The position numbers and the translations under genes were made by a program. Below, one piece after another: positions 8,969 to 18,759 of a DNA stretch of 64,000 bases (its first letter is position 1; every line of letters starts with the position of its first letter). The stretch lies in NCBI GenBank assembly GCA_019894765.1, contig JAGXNT010000022.1, forward strand, positions 1 through 64,000, read 5' to 3'. The notes under the pieces are model-generated. The model saw only the letters and a program-made list of their open reading frames with translations, was not told the DNA's origin and searched no databases. The DNA comes from Candidatus Heimdallarchaeota archaeon (GTDB lineage Archaea > Asgardarchaeota > Heimdallarchaeia > JABLTI01).

Positions 8969-10189
8969 TTATTTTATGATTTCAAGTTCTTTCGCGTGTT
9001 TAGTAATAATCTCAACCGCTTCATCAAGTGTGTCAAAATCAAAGGATGCTTGGCAAGATGTGCGAAGTAGTTGACCGCCTATTGGAACCGCTGGAGTACG
9101 AACAGGATTTGTGTAAACACTTCTTGGTGTTTCTTCAAAGAGATTCTTAAAGAGCCAAAATGTTGGCATATCTTCTCCAACAATTAGTGGTATAATTGGA
9201 GTTTCTGATTCACCGATATTAAATCCAGCTGCTAAATATCCATCTCGCAATCTTTTCGTATTTGCCCAAAGTTTCTGTCGATTGGAATCATCTGTTTCTA
9301 TTATGTCTAAAATAGCAAGTACTGAAGCAACTGAAGCTGGAGGAGCACTAGCACTGAATATTAAGGATCTTGCACGATGTTTAATCCATTGGCAAAGTAT
9401 CTCTGAACCAGCAACATATCCACCAATAGATGCGAAACTTTTGGAGAAAGTGCCCATTATAAGGTCTACTTTCTTTTCTACACCAAAATGGTGTGCGGTA
9501 CCTCTGCCATTTGGACCCATAACTCCAACAGCGTGTGCATCATCAACGTATACACCCGCACCATATTTTTCAGCTAATTCAGTAATAACATCAACATGCG
9601 CAATATCGCCGTGCATACTAAACACCCCATCAGTGACTATGAGTCCATGTTCACCTTCAGGAATCTTTTTCAAGCATTTTTCAAGATCTTCCATGTCATT
9701 ATGTTTGTAGATTAACTTGTTTTTCGATGGTAATCCACCTAACCTTATACCATCAATAATCGAAGCATGATTTTGTTCATCAGATACAACCCAATCATCT
9801 TTGCCAAGAAAGCAAGATAATGTACCAAGATTTGCTTGCATTCCTGTTGAAAAAATAACTGCTTCTTCAGTACCAAAGAAGTTTGCTAATCGTTTCTCTA
9901 ATTCGACATGTAATTCCATGGTACCATTAAGCAATCTTGATCCGGTGGAACCAACACCAAAATCATCTATTGCTTTTTTTGCTGCTTTCTTAATTCGCGG
10001 GTCAGTTGTGAAACCAAGATAGTTATTAGAACCTAGCATAATAACTTCTCTACCATTTATATCTACAATAGGACCCTGTTCACTACACAATTCCTTGAAA
10101 TATGGATAGATACCAAGTTCCTTTGCCATACGAACCTCTACAAGCAACTCAGTTTCTGCCCGTTCTAAATATCTGTCGAAGAATGCCAT
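8969..10189 (-). CDS. Alpha-oxoamine synthase (Kbl/BioF/serine palmitoyltransferase-like)
   Basis: A 406-residue fold-type I PLP enzyme that condenses an amino acid with an acyl-CoA. Visible are SNNYLGFTTDPRIKKAA, GVGSTGSRLLNG, the HASIIDGIRL loop, DDAHAVGVMG and the PLP lysine in GTFSKSFASIGGY. Length and motifs fit glycine C-acetyltransferase, KAPA synthase and bacterial-type serine palmitoyltransferase. GTFSKSFASIGGY recalls the palmitoyltransferase-like group. No threonine dehydrogenase, biotin or lipid gene is adjacent, so the acyl substrate is left open. Confidence 0.85.
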   Translation of the reverse strand: MAFFDRYLERAETELLVEVRMAKELGIYPYFKELCSEQGPIVDINGREVIMLGSNNYLGFTTDPRIKKAAKKAIDDFGVGSTGSRLLNGTMELHVELEKRLANFFGTEEAVIFSTGMQANLGTLSCFLGKDDWVVSDEQNHASIIDGIRLGGLPSKNKLIYKHNDMEDLEKCLKKIPEGEHGLIVTDGVFSMHGDIAHVDVITELAEKYGAGVYVDDAHAVGVMGPNGRGTAHHFGVEKKVDLIMGTFSKSFASIGGYVAGSEILCQWIKHRARSLIFSASAPPASVASVLAILDIIETDDSNRQKLWANTKRLRDGYLAAGFNIGESETPIIPLIVGEDMPTFWLFKNLFEETPRSVYTNPVRTPAVPIGGQLLRTSCQASFDFDTLDEAVEIITKHAKELEIIK

Positions 10190-10328
10190 CTAAATCACTT
10201 AAATTGTTTTAATACTGTGTTTAAAAAGAATTCTCCCTATACTCAAATAAATAATAAAAAAACGAGGGGCAAATAGGGTATAAAAAATCAATGAAAAAAT
10301 ATATACAACTATCTGCTACCTCTAGCTT

Positions 10329-11066
10329 ATGCTTAATAGAGAAATAGTTGTAGATGGAAAAGTAAGATATGCAACATTCATCAATCGTCCTAATCGGTTC
10401 CTTGTAAATCTCAAACCTGAGGGATCGGATAGAGTAGAGAAAGCATTCTTACATGATCCTGGCCGTATGAAAGAGCTTCTAATACCAAATGCTCAATTAA
10501 TTATTCGAGAACCTTTAAGCAATAAAGACAGAAAAACTAAGTGGGACATTCTTGCTGTTGAATTCGAAAACAAGATTGTTACGATAAACTCTAGCTTGCC
10601 AAATCGAGTGGCAAAACAAGCCATCAAAAATAAATGGATAAATGAATTAGCGGATTATATTGAGATTAAAGCTGAAGTAAATTATGGGAATAGTCGTTTA
10701 GACTTCTTGTTGACTAATGACAAAGAAAACTGCTATGTAGAAGTGAAGGGTGTTACACTAGTTAAAGGTAAAAAAGCTCTTTTTCCTGACGCTCCAACAA
10801 AAAGAGGAGCACGACATCTTCGGGAATTAATAGATATTAAATCAACAGGGAGTAGAGCCATTGTATTATTTATTTGTATGAGGGATGACCCAATCGTTTT
10901 TTCGCCAAATGAAGTAACAGACTCAGAATTTAGTGATCAATTAAGGGATGCCTTATCAAAAGGCGTAGAAGTGCTGGTTTATACTGTTAAACCTATAATA
11001 AAAAATGAAAAACTAGTGTTACAATTTAAAAACAAAATTGCCTTAGAAATAGAAAAAGATCAGTGA
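10329..11066 (+). CDS. sfsA: SfsA family nuclease-like protein
   Basis: A 245-residue protein with the SfsA layout: an N-terminal OB-like domain (RPNRFLVNL, LHDPGRMKELL) and a PD-(D/E)XK-like domain (SRLDFLL, CYVEVKGVTLV, the Asp...Glu-x-Lys core). Family signatures FPDAPTKRGARHLREL and PNR are intact. E. coli SfsA was named as a sugar-fermentation stimulator, and later work assigns nucleic acid binding or nuclease activity. A TATA-like element around 10279-10286 or 10300-10306 precedes the ATG. The PRC-like gene follows after 23 bp. Confidence 0.85.
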   Translation: MLNREIVVDGKVRYATFINRPNRFLVNLKPEGSDRVEKAFLHDPGRMKELLIPNAQLIIREPLSNKDRKTKWDILAVEFENKIVTINSSLPNRVAKQAIKNKWINELADYIEIKAEVNYGNSRLDFLLTNDKENCYVEVKGVTLVKGKKALFPDAPTKRGARHLRELIDIKSTGSRAIVLFICMRDDPIVFSPNEVTDSEFSDQLRDALSKGVEVLVYTVKPIIKNEKLVLQFKNKIALEIEKDQ

Positions 11067-11089
11067 AACAAATCACAGGTTAGGATGTT

Positions 11090-11374
11090 ATGAATCTTCA
11101 AGAGCTAGTGGGAAAAATTGCTGCAGATAAAAACAGCAAAAAACTTGGGAAAATTATCAAAATTGAAAAAATACAAGATCAAAAAACAAAAATCTGGAAA
11201 GAAAAAATACTTGTGCTTGTGCACAATATTCTCAGAAAAGATGTAGTGATTCTTGTTGATTCAGAGAAATTACTCATAGCTGAAGCTACCTATGCACTTT
11301 TTGATTTGGAAAAAGAGGATTTCGAACAAGAAGTAAGAGAAACTCGAGCTTTGATGCGATTATATAAGGATTAG
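11090..11374 (+). CDS. Small PRC-barrel-like protein
   Basis: A 94-residue protein beginning LQELVGKIAADKNSKKLGKI, which matches the first strands of PRC-barrel domains (GKxVxdxxGxxlGkIxxI). A helical charged tail follows. PRC barrels in archaea are often small stand-alone proteins, some implicated in RNA metabolism or cell division; the role here is unknown. It is likely co-transcribed with sfsA. Confidence 0.55.
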   Translation: MNLQELVGKIAADKNSKKLGKIIKIEKIQDQKTKIWKEKILVLVHNILRKDVVILVDSEKLLIAEATYALFDLEKEDFEQEVRETRALMRLYKD

Positions 11375-11463
11375 AGAAAATACGGTTTTTTTACCCAGAT
11401 AACACATATGTAAGGTAAATTTAACTTAGTTTGGTTTAATCTTGATTTGCAGGACTGATTAGC

Positions 11464-12570
11464 ATGAGCTTCTTAACTATTTTTACACCGATTTTGATAG
11501 TTATTGTAGTGCTTGCTTTTGTCTTCGAACTTATGGATGCTTCTTTAGGCATAGGGTTTGGAACAGCTTTCACACCAATATTGCTGATTATTGGATTCGA
11601 TGTCTCTATAGTAGTTCCTTCTGTTCTTGCTTCAGAGTTAGTTGCGGGATTAGTGGCAATGTTATTTCATACTCTTCTCAAAAACGTCAGGCTAGGTAAT
11701 AAACGGGTTTTTAAGAGACGACGACGCAGAAGAACAAAAGTTTATTCCTTACCAAATGGTGAAATTGTGAAAGCTTTTAGCAATCCAAAACTAGCAGCTG
11801 ATGAATCTGCAATGGAATTTGAAATAGAAGAGGAAGATGAAGAGATTATAGTAGAAGATGAGAACGACTTAGTTTTAGAAGAACACGATGAAATCGAGGA
11901 AATAAAACTCAAGAATGGATCCATTGGTGATCGATTTAGGAATTTAACCACAGATACAAAAGTTATACTCTTATTATCAATCTTTGGAATTCTAACATCA
12001 ACTTTAGCTGCAATAATCAATGTTGTTTATGCGGACAATGCTTTCTTTAATTTAGGGGTGAAAATCTATATCGGTATCATGGTTTTTAGCATGGGAATTC
12101 TCATTCTATCCTTAAGAAATACTAAAATAAAATTTTCATTAAAACGAATTATTGCTCTTGGAGCCTTTGGTGGATTTAACAAAGGCATTTCCGGTGGTGG
12201 TTATAGACCAGTAACAGTTGCTGGACAAATTTTAGCTGGAAGAGAAGGGAGAAGTGCATTAGCGTCTACAACTTTCTCTAAAACAGCAGTCAGTCTTTTT
12301 GGGGTCCTTTCTTATATTGTTTCACACATATCTATCAACAAAAGTGTCGGAGAAGTAATAACTTGGGATTATCTCGAATTAACACCATTTATTATGATTG
12401 GAACAGTTTTAGCTGCACCACTAGGTGCATTGGTCACAAGAAAAATTGAAGGTAAGTGGCTTAAGCTTTTAATTGGATGGGGAACAATCTCATTAGGAAT
12501 TTTTAGTGTAGTAAGAATTACTCTCGATTATTATCATGTATGGGACATTATTCCAAAAGTAGTGTTTTAG
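11464..12570 (+). CDS. TauE/SafE (TSUP) family transporter with acidic loop
   Basis: A 368-residue membrane protein of the sulfite exporter TauE/SafE family. The two repeat halves are recognisable: FELMDASLGIGFGTAFTPILL in the first and GAFGGFNKGISGGGYRPVT in the second. A hydrophilic insert of about 80 residues (roughly 80-160) separates them; it is basic first (FKRRRRRRTK) and then strongly acidic (EFEIEEEDEE). The family exports sulfite, sulfonates or related organic anions. The insert suggests regulation or partner binding on the cytoplasmic side, which is inference. Confidence 0.8.
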   Translation: MSFLTIFTPILIVIVVLAFVFELMDASLGIGFGTAFTPILLIIGFDVSIVVPSVLASELVAGLVAMLFHTLLKNVRLGNKRVFKRRRRRRTKVYSLPNGEIVKAFSNPKLAADESAMEFEIEEEDEEIIVEDENDLVLEEHDEIEEIKLKNGSIGDRFRNLTTDTKVILLLSIFGILTSTLAAIINVVYADNAFFNLGVKIYIGIMVFSMGILILSLRNTKIKFSLKRIIALGAFGGFNKGISGGGYRPVTVAGQILAGREGRSALASTTFSKTAVSLFGVLSYIVSHISINKSVGEVITWDYLELTPFIMIGTVLAAPLGALVTRKIEGKWLKLLIGWGTISLGIFSVVRITLDYYHVWDIIPKVVF

Positions 12571-12590
12571 TAATTATTTTGAGTCAACAA

Positions 12591-13124
12591 CTATTGATTC
12601 TTTTTCAGATGTTTTACTAATCTTTCAATAACTTCCTTAGTATATGACTCATCAAAAATAACAATATTTCTAAAAATCTTTGTGATTAATTGTTCAGCAA
12701 AATCAAGTACAAAATCAGCCATTACTGTTCTTTGATAATTTTCATCCAAACTAAATACAACATCAAATAATTTTGAGTATTGTGCTTCCGATAATTGTTC
12801 CTTAACAAATAATTCTTCTTTTTCGAGTAATTGTTTGATAAATTCTTTACTCAATTGTTTTTTTGTGAAACTTGAATTTTGCTCAGCAAGTCTATTAATT
12901 ACATTACATAAAACCTCAAAACCAATTCGATTAATACTGTAACTTAATTCTGCTTCTAACATGGTGTAGGTTTCAACAGGATCCGGCAAGGTACTTAGAC
13001 GATGCTTTGCTTTCATTGCTCGTTTCGTTTCTAGTTGTCGCTTCTTATACCAAAGAACACGTTCTTCAAGGATATTTTGGATGTGTTTTAATTCCGCTAA
13101 TTCCTGCTCTTTATCTGTGCACAA
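12591..13124 (-). CDS. Helical protein, unknown function
   Basis: 177 residues from TTG 13124, with AAGGT upstream. It is predicted almost entirely helical, with a coiled-coil-like N-terminus (QELAELKHIQNILEERVLWYKKRQLETK) and charged amphipathic helices after it. No cysteine cluster, signal peptide or membrane segment is seen. It is convergent with the TSUP transporter gene (20 bp between stops). I do not recognise the family. Confidence 0.55.
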   Translation of the reverse strand: MCTDKEQELAELKHIQNILEERVLWYKKRQLETKRAMKAKHRLSTLPDPVETYTMLEAELSYSINRIGFEVLCNVINRLAEQNSSFTKKQLSKEFIKQLLEKEELFVKEQLSEAQYSKLFDVVFSLDENYQRTVMADFVLDFAEQLITKIFRNIVIFDESYTKEVIERLVKHLKKNQ

Positions 13125-13269
13125 TACAATCTACCTTACAAATGAATTAATTATTTCAAAGTAATAAAATTTAATCAAGTACTGGGAAATTAAAAGTGAT
13201 GGATACTTCAAATCATTTATTTACTATTAAATACAATCAATTCTGTTAGATAAATATATTCAGGATGTA

Positions 13270-13599
13270 TTGTCATTGGCATGTGATGAAAATGTATTTA
13301 CAATCACTGAGATGATTGGAAAAAAAGCAGTTTCTGGTGATAATATAGTGATTGGGAAAATCACAAAAATAATAGATCAATCCGATAGTGATAAGGATGA
13401 TACCACCAAGATTTGTGATATCCGAGAGGATCTTTTTCAAATAGTTGTAGAGTTAGATCCAGCAATTTTTCAAGCTTTGAATGAACCTATTGAGATACTC
13501 TTCTCCAGTCAGACTCTAGAGAAAGTTGTAGAAGATGGAATACAGCTTAAATTAACTAAGGATATAATCAACAGTACATTAGAAAGTTCAATGAACTAG
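13270..13599 (+). CDS. Small PRC-barrel-like protein
   Basis: 109 residues, TTG start at 13270. The segment ITEMIGKKAVSGDNIVIGKITKI resembles the start of a PRC barrel, followed by an acidic loop (DQSDSDKDD) and strands ending in an amphipathic helix. It stands alone and is convergent with the YdjM-like gene. The similarity to the protein at 11090 is in fold only, not in residue identity. Function unknown. Confidence 0.5.
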   Translation: MSLACDENVFTITEMIGKKAVSGDNIVIGKITKIIDQSDSDKDDTTKICDIREDLFQIVVELDPAIFQALNEPIEILFSSQTLEKVVEDGIQLKLTKDIINSTLESSMN

Positions 13600-13611
13600 A
13601 ATATCATCTTT

Positions 13612-14661
13612 CTAAACAGAAATAGGTCGCACTATTTTAGTTATGAGTCCATTATCTTGTATGTGAAATACTACTTCTGTAGTACTTTTAAAATCAAGAT
13701 TCCCAATTATTATTTGCTCCTCTGCTTCTCTAATTGGGGCAAACCAACGAATTACCCAACTTGTTGCAGAATCTTTTTCTGCTTCAACACATACGATTCG
13801 ATTTTTTTGCCAGAGTCGATAATAATGATTGTTTTTTTTCGTCAGATTAACCAACATTAAACCATGAATTATCTGTGTGGAATTTCCGAAAATTCTAACT
13901 TCAGGTATGATTTCTTCATGTATGAATTTTTGAGCCATACCATCAATAATTGCAATTATGTAAGTTCTATTATTTAGGTTCGTTGAATTCATTACTTTGT
14001 AATTAATATTGTAGGTAAAGACTAACTCATTACTTGAATAAAATCCCTCACCATATTTTTCCTTAAAGGTATTATTTGCTCGAATATTTACGGCAATTCT
14101 AGCGGATGAATAAAAGGAAAATGTTACCATGAAGAACAATAAAGCAGCATTTCTTCTACGTTTATTCCAATTCAGAGGAATAATAGAGACAGCAGCTATT
14201 AGTGCAGCTAAAGAATGGATATTATTTGTTGATAAAATTTTCAAACCATACCAATCGAAAGAAAATGGAAATAAAATCATTTCACCTGTTGGAACAAAGA
14301 AATCCGTTAGCAAATGTGTTAGTGTTCCTAAATAAAGAGAGAGAAGACCAATCCAAGATAAGAATTTTAGCTCCAAATATTGCTCATCTTTCCAAATTTT
14401 ATTCTTTAATTTTGGGATATTCAGAATAACTGCAGCAAGTAAAACATATGGGATGACTCCAATAAAACTGTGAGCCATTCCCCTATGCTCAAGCCAATAG
14501 AGTTTAGGAGCAAAATACACCAAAGGATTAAAGACGTAATCCAAGTCAGGAATGACAGAACCGATTAGATATGGTACAAGAATTTTATATGGAATTTTTC
14601 TAGATTTATTGATCCAGGCAACAAAACTGTATGCTATCATAACGTGGGTTATTGGATCCAA
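13612..14661 (-). CDS. YdjM-like membrane-bound metal-dependent hydrolase (PF04307)
   Basis: A 349-residue protein with the DUF457/YdjM signature: MDPITHVMIAY at the N-terminus, GSVIPDLDYVF, HRGMAHSFIG and LTHLLTDFF. The histidines and aspartates of these motifs are the proposed metal ligands, set in about five membrane helices (first ~180 residues). The C-terminal half (~180-349) is soluble and beta-rich and is not usual for the short family members. The substrate is unknown. Confidence 0.75.
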   Translation of the reverse strand: MDPITHVMIAYSFVAWINKSRKIPYKILVPYLIGSVIPDLDYVFNPLVYFAPKLYWLEHRGMAHSFIGVIPYVLLAAVILNIPKLKNKIWKDEQYLELKFLSWIGLLSLYLGTLTHLLTDFFVPTGEMILFPFSFDWYGLKILSTNNIHSLAALIAAVSIIPLNWNKRRRNAALLFFMVTFSFYSSARIAVNIRANNTFKEKYGEGFYSSNELVFTYNINYKVMNSTNLNNRTYIIAIIDGMAQKFIHEEIIPEVRIFGNSTQIIHGLMLVNLTKKNNHYYRLWQKNRIVCVEAEKDSATSWVIRWFAPIREAEEQIIIGNLDFKSTTEVVFHIQDNGLITKIVRPISV

Positions 14662-14681
14662 TTAGCAGCACCTTTCTGGAT

Positions 14682-16061
14682 TCAAACCATTTTTCTTGGA
14701 TCTAGTAATTCATCAAGATCTTCTTCAATATCCAAATCCATTTCTTGAATTATTTCTTTGATTGTTTTTCCTGTTTCATAAGCTTTCTTTGCAATTTCTC
14801 CTGCTTTCTCATAGCCAATTATCGGAGTTAATCTGGTAACCAGCATTAATGATCTGCTAAGAGCTTCATTGATATTTGCTATATTTGCTTTCAATCCCTT
14901 CAAACACAATAGTACAAAAGACTCTATACTAGTTGATAAGATGTTAATAGACTCGAGTAAATTAACAATCATAATTGGTTTAGTAACATTAAGATCAAGT
15001 ATGCTGCCACTGCTTTCTGCATAAGATATTACTGTATCATTCCCAATAACTTGTAAACAAACTTGTATGATTGCTTCTGATTGTGTGGGATTAATTTTTC
15101 CAGGCATGATAGAAGAACCAGGTTCATTCTCAGGCAAAAGTAGTTCTCCTAAACCAGCTCTTGGTCCACTCCCCATCCAGCGAATATCATTAGCCATTTT
15201 CATTAAGGAGAGTGCAAGAAGTTTCAGTACACTACTTGTTTTAACTATAGTATTGTGAGAAGATATTCCTTCAGCTTTGACAGGATTAATTTTGTAATTA
15301 AAACCAGTAAATTGAATTAATTCTTCTATAACTAATTGATCAAAATTCTTTGGAGCATTTAATCCGGTGCCTAATGCAGTCCCACCAATTGGTAAAAGAT
15401 ATAATTCGTTTAAGGCTTCCTTTAATCTATTCTTTGTTGTACCAATTTGCCTGAGGTAAACAGCAAATTCAGTTGATAGAGGTATTGGAACAGCATCTTG
15501 TAAGTGTGTTCGTCCAACTTTTACAATTCCTTTGAATTCCTTTATCTTTTGCTTTAGCGTCTTCTCAAGTAATTCTAGGGATGGTATTAGATTATATTGT
15601 ATTAAATTGACAGAAGCAAGATGCATTGCTGTAGGAATTACATCATTACTTGATTGACTTCTATTGATGTGATCATTTGGATGTACGGGGTGCTTCTTAC
15701 CTTTAGGATGACCTAAAATTTCATTAGCTCGGTTGGCTAACACTTCATTCATGTTCATATTAATTTGAGTGCCAGAACCAGTTTGAAATACATCAATAGG
15801 AAACTGATCAAAGAATTTTCCTTCGTTCAGCATTTCATCAATTGTCTGAAAAACTGCTTTTCCTATTTCTTCATCTATAACTTCAGATTTTTGATTTGCG
15901 CTTAAACAAGCTCTTTTCACAAGTGCTAGTGCATAAAGAAAGACCTTTGGGAATCTTCTTTGACTAATTTTGAAATTATTCAAAGTTCTTTGCGTGTTGA
16001 TTCCCCAGTATACCTCTTCTGGAACTTCCAATTCACCCAAAAGATCTTTTTCTAACCTCAT
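14682..16061 (-). CDS. fumC: Class II fumarate hydratase
   Basis: A fumarase/aspartase superfamily enzyme of about 459 residues that hydrates fumarate to malate. Signatures: FQTGSGTQINMNMNEVLANRA, HPNDHINRSQSSND, GRTHLQDAVP and the mobile loop GSSIMPGKINPTQSEA with the catalytic serine. The NPTQ version of the loop and the ending LLDPRKMV favour fumarase over aspartase. ATG 16061 (with AGGT eight bases before) is preferred to a start at 16088 that would overlap sdhB. It is the third gene of sdhA-sdhB-fumC, so succinate is taken to malate by one operon. Confidence 0.9.
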   Translation of the reverse strand: MRLEKDLLGELEVPEEVYWGINTQRTLNNFKISQRRFPKVFLYALALVKRACLSANQKSEVIDEEIGKAVFQTIDEMLNEGKFFDQFPIDVFQTGSGTQINMNMNEVLANRANEILGHPKGKKHPVHPNDHINRSQSSNDVIPTAMHLASVNLIQYNLIPSLELLEKTLKQKIKEFKGIVKVGRTHLQDAVPIPLSTEFAVYLRQIGTTKNRLKEALNELYLLPIGGTALGTGLNAPKNFDQLVIEELIQFTGFNYKINPVKAEGISSHNTIVKTSSVLKLLALSLMKMANDIRWMGSGPRAGLGELLLPENEPGSSIMPGKINPTQSEAIIQVCLQVIGNDTVISYAESSGSILDLNVTKPIMIVNLLESINILSTSIESFVLLCLKGLKANIANINEALSRSLMLVTRLTPIIGYEKAGEIAKKAYETGKTIKEIIQEMDLDIEEDLDELLDPRKMV

Positions 16062-16074
16062 TTTTTTCGACCTA

Positions 16075-16836
16075 TCACTTCTTCTCAAGTTTTCTTATTT
16101 TATCTATAGCGGTTCCAGGCATAACTCCTTTTGGACAAACAGCATTGCATGCGAATATTTTCTCACAAGCAGGCACTCCATTCTCTTGCATTGCTTTTTC
16201 AGAAATCACTCTTCTTTGTTTTTCTGATAATCTTGTGTCATCAATAAAACGGAAAGCTTTAGCCAATGTAGATGGTCCTAAGTAATCTTTACTTTTACCT
16301 GAAACTGGACAAGTCCAGCAGATACCACAAAGAATACAATAAATTAATTGTTCAATTTTTTTTGCATTCTCTGGTGTCTGTTTTGATTCTGGAGCTTTAT
16401 CATTAGTCTCTCGATTGAAAAATGGCTTTACTTCTTTGTAGAACTTCCAAAAAGGTTCCATGTCTACTACAAGGTCCTTTAAGATAATCATATTTGGTAG
16501 CGGTTCAATTAGAATTTCATTATCTTGATCCCAGTCCTTAATGTCTCCAAAAATCAATTCTTGTACTCTAGGATGTTTCTTAATATCACTTGGTTCAACT
16601 TGTGTTTTACATGCCAATTGAGGGAACTTATTAATCGTCATTCCACATGAACCACATATAGCTCCGCGACAAGTATATCTAAAGGCCAGACAATGATCAA
16701 AATTATCTTGAATATAAAAGAGTGCCTCTAAAACAGTCATTCCAGGTGTCAGTGGTACTTTGAAACGCTGATATGTTGGTTTTGAGGTTTTACTTTTTTG
16801 TCTAAAGATTACGAATGTTTTTTCTTTCTTTGTCAT
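16075..16836 (-). CDS. sdhB: Succinate dehydrogenase/fumarate reductase iron-sulfur subunit
   Basis: 253 residues with the three clusters of the family. A [2Fe-2S] ferredoxin domain has Cys56, Cys61, Cys64 and Cys76 (CRGAICGSCG). A [4Fe-4S] site is CILCGICWTCP (Cys167, 170, 173, 176), and Cys224, Cys230 and Cys234 complete the remaining sites. It passes electrons from the SdhA flavin to a quinone or other acceptor. Its start abuts the sdhA stop. No membrane-anchor subunit (SdhC/D) or heterodisulfide-reductase-like CCG domain is present in or next to it. Confidence 0.92.
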   Translation of the reverse strand: MTKKEKTFVIFRQKSKTSKPTYQRFKVPLTPGMTVLEALFYIQDNFDHCLAFRYTCRGAICGSCGMTINKFPQLACKTQVEPSDIKKHPRVQELIFGDIKDWDQDNEILIEPLPNMIILKDLVVDMEPFWKFYKEVKPFFNRETNDKAPESKQTPENAKKIEQLIYCILCGICWTCPVSGKSKDYLGPSTLAKAFRFIDDTRLSEKQRRVISEKAMQENGVPACEKIFACNAVCPKGVMPGTAIDKIRKLEKK

Positions 16837-18549
16837 TTAGTATGCACGCTCCTTCACTTCAAAAATACCCAATTTTACTGGTTTTGTTTCCACTATCAAC
16901 TCACCATTTTTCCGGGTAACAAGTGAATGAACAAGAAATTCTTTGTCATTTCGTGTAGGATAATCAGTTCTAAAGTGAGCACCTCTACTTTCTTTTCTCC
17001 ACAAAGCAGCAAAAGCTGTAACTTCTGCAATATCCACCATATTTCTTAATTCTAATGCTCTAACTAGTCCAAAATTAAATTTCCTATCTTGTGTTTCTAT
17101 GTGCATTGATTTGAATTCTTTTTGAACCTTTAGTAAATCTATTACCGCTTGTTGCAGTTTAGCGTCTTCCCGAAATATCCCTACATTTCTATCCATAGTT
17201 GTTTTCATTGCTGATCTGATTTCCGATGGTTTTTTGCCTTTATTTTTATCCCAAGAAGTAAGAGTCTTTTCAATTACTTTTAGAGAATCTTCTTCTGCTT
17301 TCTTTATTTCAATAGATTTTATCTTTTTACGACTATTTTTTTTGAAAATGGCTCTGCCAACATAGCGTCCGAAAACAATTGTTTCAAGAAGGGAATTTCC
17401 ACCTAATCGATTTGCACCATGAACAGAAATGCATGATGTTTCACCGATCGAGTATAATCCCTCTATTGGAGTTTCCCCGAAATCACCTTTATATTTTGAA
17501 GCAATACCTCCCATAGAATAATGCTGGCCTGGTTGTACCGGAATTGGTTTCTCGATAGGATCGACACCTGCAAAGTACATAGAAATTTCTCTTATACCTG
17601 GTAGTCTTTCCATGATCTTTTCTTTGCCAAGATGTGTAAGGTCTAAATGCACATAACTGTCTTCAAATCCTCTTCCCTCTAAAATCTCTGTTTCAATAGC
17701 TCTAGCAACAATATCTCGAGGAGCTAATTCCATTGCTTTTGGTGCAACCTTACTCATGAATCGTTCATTGTCCTTATTGAACAGTAAACCTCCTTCTCCT
17801 CTAGCACCTTCTGTCATAAGTATATTTGTTCCAAATAGTGTAGTTGGATGAAATTGAACAAATTCACAGTCTTGCATTGGAATACCAATTCGAAAAGCTG
17901 CTCCTAAACCATCACCAGTATTAATAATAGCATTAGTTGATCGTTTGTAAATTCTACCGAAACCACCAGTTGCTAACACTACCAACTCGGATCTAAAAAC
18001 AACTAATTCCCCAGAAGCAATATCCAAAGCGACCAATCCAGCTATGCTATTTCCCACTTTAATTAAGTCCACGAGGAAATATTCATCGAAGAATTTAACT
18101 CCTTTCCGAATACATTGTTCATAAACAGTATGCAATAATGCATGACCTGTTCTATCTCCAGCATAACAAGTTCGGGGAAAACCAGCTCCACCAAAAGGTC
18201 TCTGTGCTATTAATCCTGAATCAAGCCTAGAGAATGGTGCACCCATACTTTCAAGTTCTATTACAATTTTAGGTGCTTCCTCAGCAAGAACCATAACTGC
18301 ATCTTGATCAGCTAAATAATCTGAACCATAAACAGTATCATAAGCATGGCTTTCAGCAGAATCCTTTTTTCCAGCTTTTGTATTTCCTAATGAAGCATTA
18401 ATACCACCTTGAGCAGCTCCTGAATGAGATCTTAACGGAAAAACCTTGCTAATAATAGCAACATTCATTGTATCAGCAAGCTCAATTGCAACTCTCAAAC
18501 CACTTAATCCGCCACCCACTATTAAAGCGTCAAATTCTTCCACTTTCAA
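16837..18549 (-). CDS. sdhA: Succinate dehydrogenase/fumarate reductase flavoprotein subunit
   Basis: 570 residues. Visible are the FAD dinucleotide motif DALIVGGGLSGLRVA, the covalent-flavin region RSHSGAAQGGIN with its histidine, the active-site HPTTLFGTNILMTEGARGEGG, HYSMGGIA and GANRLGGNSLLE. The catalytic Arg region RDIVARAIE is also present. It oxidises succinate to fumarate or runs in reverse; direction cannot be told from sequence. It is the first gene of the operon with sdhB and fumC. Confidence 0.93.
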   Translation of the reverse strand: MKVEEFDALIVGGGLSGLRVAIELADTMNVAIISKVFPLRSHSGAAQGGINASLGNTKAGKKDSAESHAYDTVYGSDYLADQDAVMVLAEEAPKIVIELESMGAPFSRLDSGLIAQRPFGGAGFPRTCYAGDRTGHALLHTVYEQCIRKGVKFFDEYFLVDLIKVGNSIAGLVALDIASGELVVFRSELVVLATGGFGRIYKRSTNAIINTGDGLGAAFRIGIPMQDCEFVQFHPTTLFGTNILMTEGARGEGGLLFNKDNERFMSKVAPKAMELAPRDIVARAIETEILEGRGFEDSYVHLDLTHLGKEKIMERLPGIREISMYFAGVDPIEKPIPVQPGQHYSMGGIASKYKGDFGETPIEGLYSIGETSCISVHGANRLGGNSLLETIVFGRYVGRAIFKKNSRKKIKSIEIKKAEEDSLKVIEKTLTSWDKNKGKKPSEIRSAMKTTMDRNVGIFREDAKLQQAVIDLLKVQKEFKSMHIETQDRKFNFGLVRALELRNMVDIAEVTAFAALWRKESRGAHFRTDYPTRNDKEFLVHSLVTRKNGELIVETKPVKLGIFEVKERAY

Positions 18550-18759
18550 GGAATCAATCCTTCCGATATTCTCTAAAAACCTAAGAAATGATTCTTAAAC
18601 TCCAATATAGGTTTATCCGCTTAATTTTTTAAGATTGATGTTTAAAACCTAAGACGAGATATCATCTTATTTTATGAAGTAATCAAATTGTACAACTAAA
18701 GAGCTAGTTTTATTTATGCATTAAAGACACTTTCTCTTATTATTGTAGGGTAACTTAAA

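Noticed and set aside
8969..10189. Naming the alpha-oxoamine synthase bioF or kbl
   Set aside because: The motifs do not separate the three activities and no biotin, threonine or lipid gene is adjacent.
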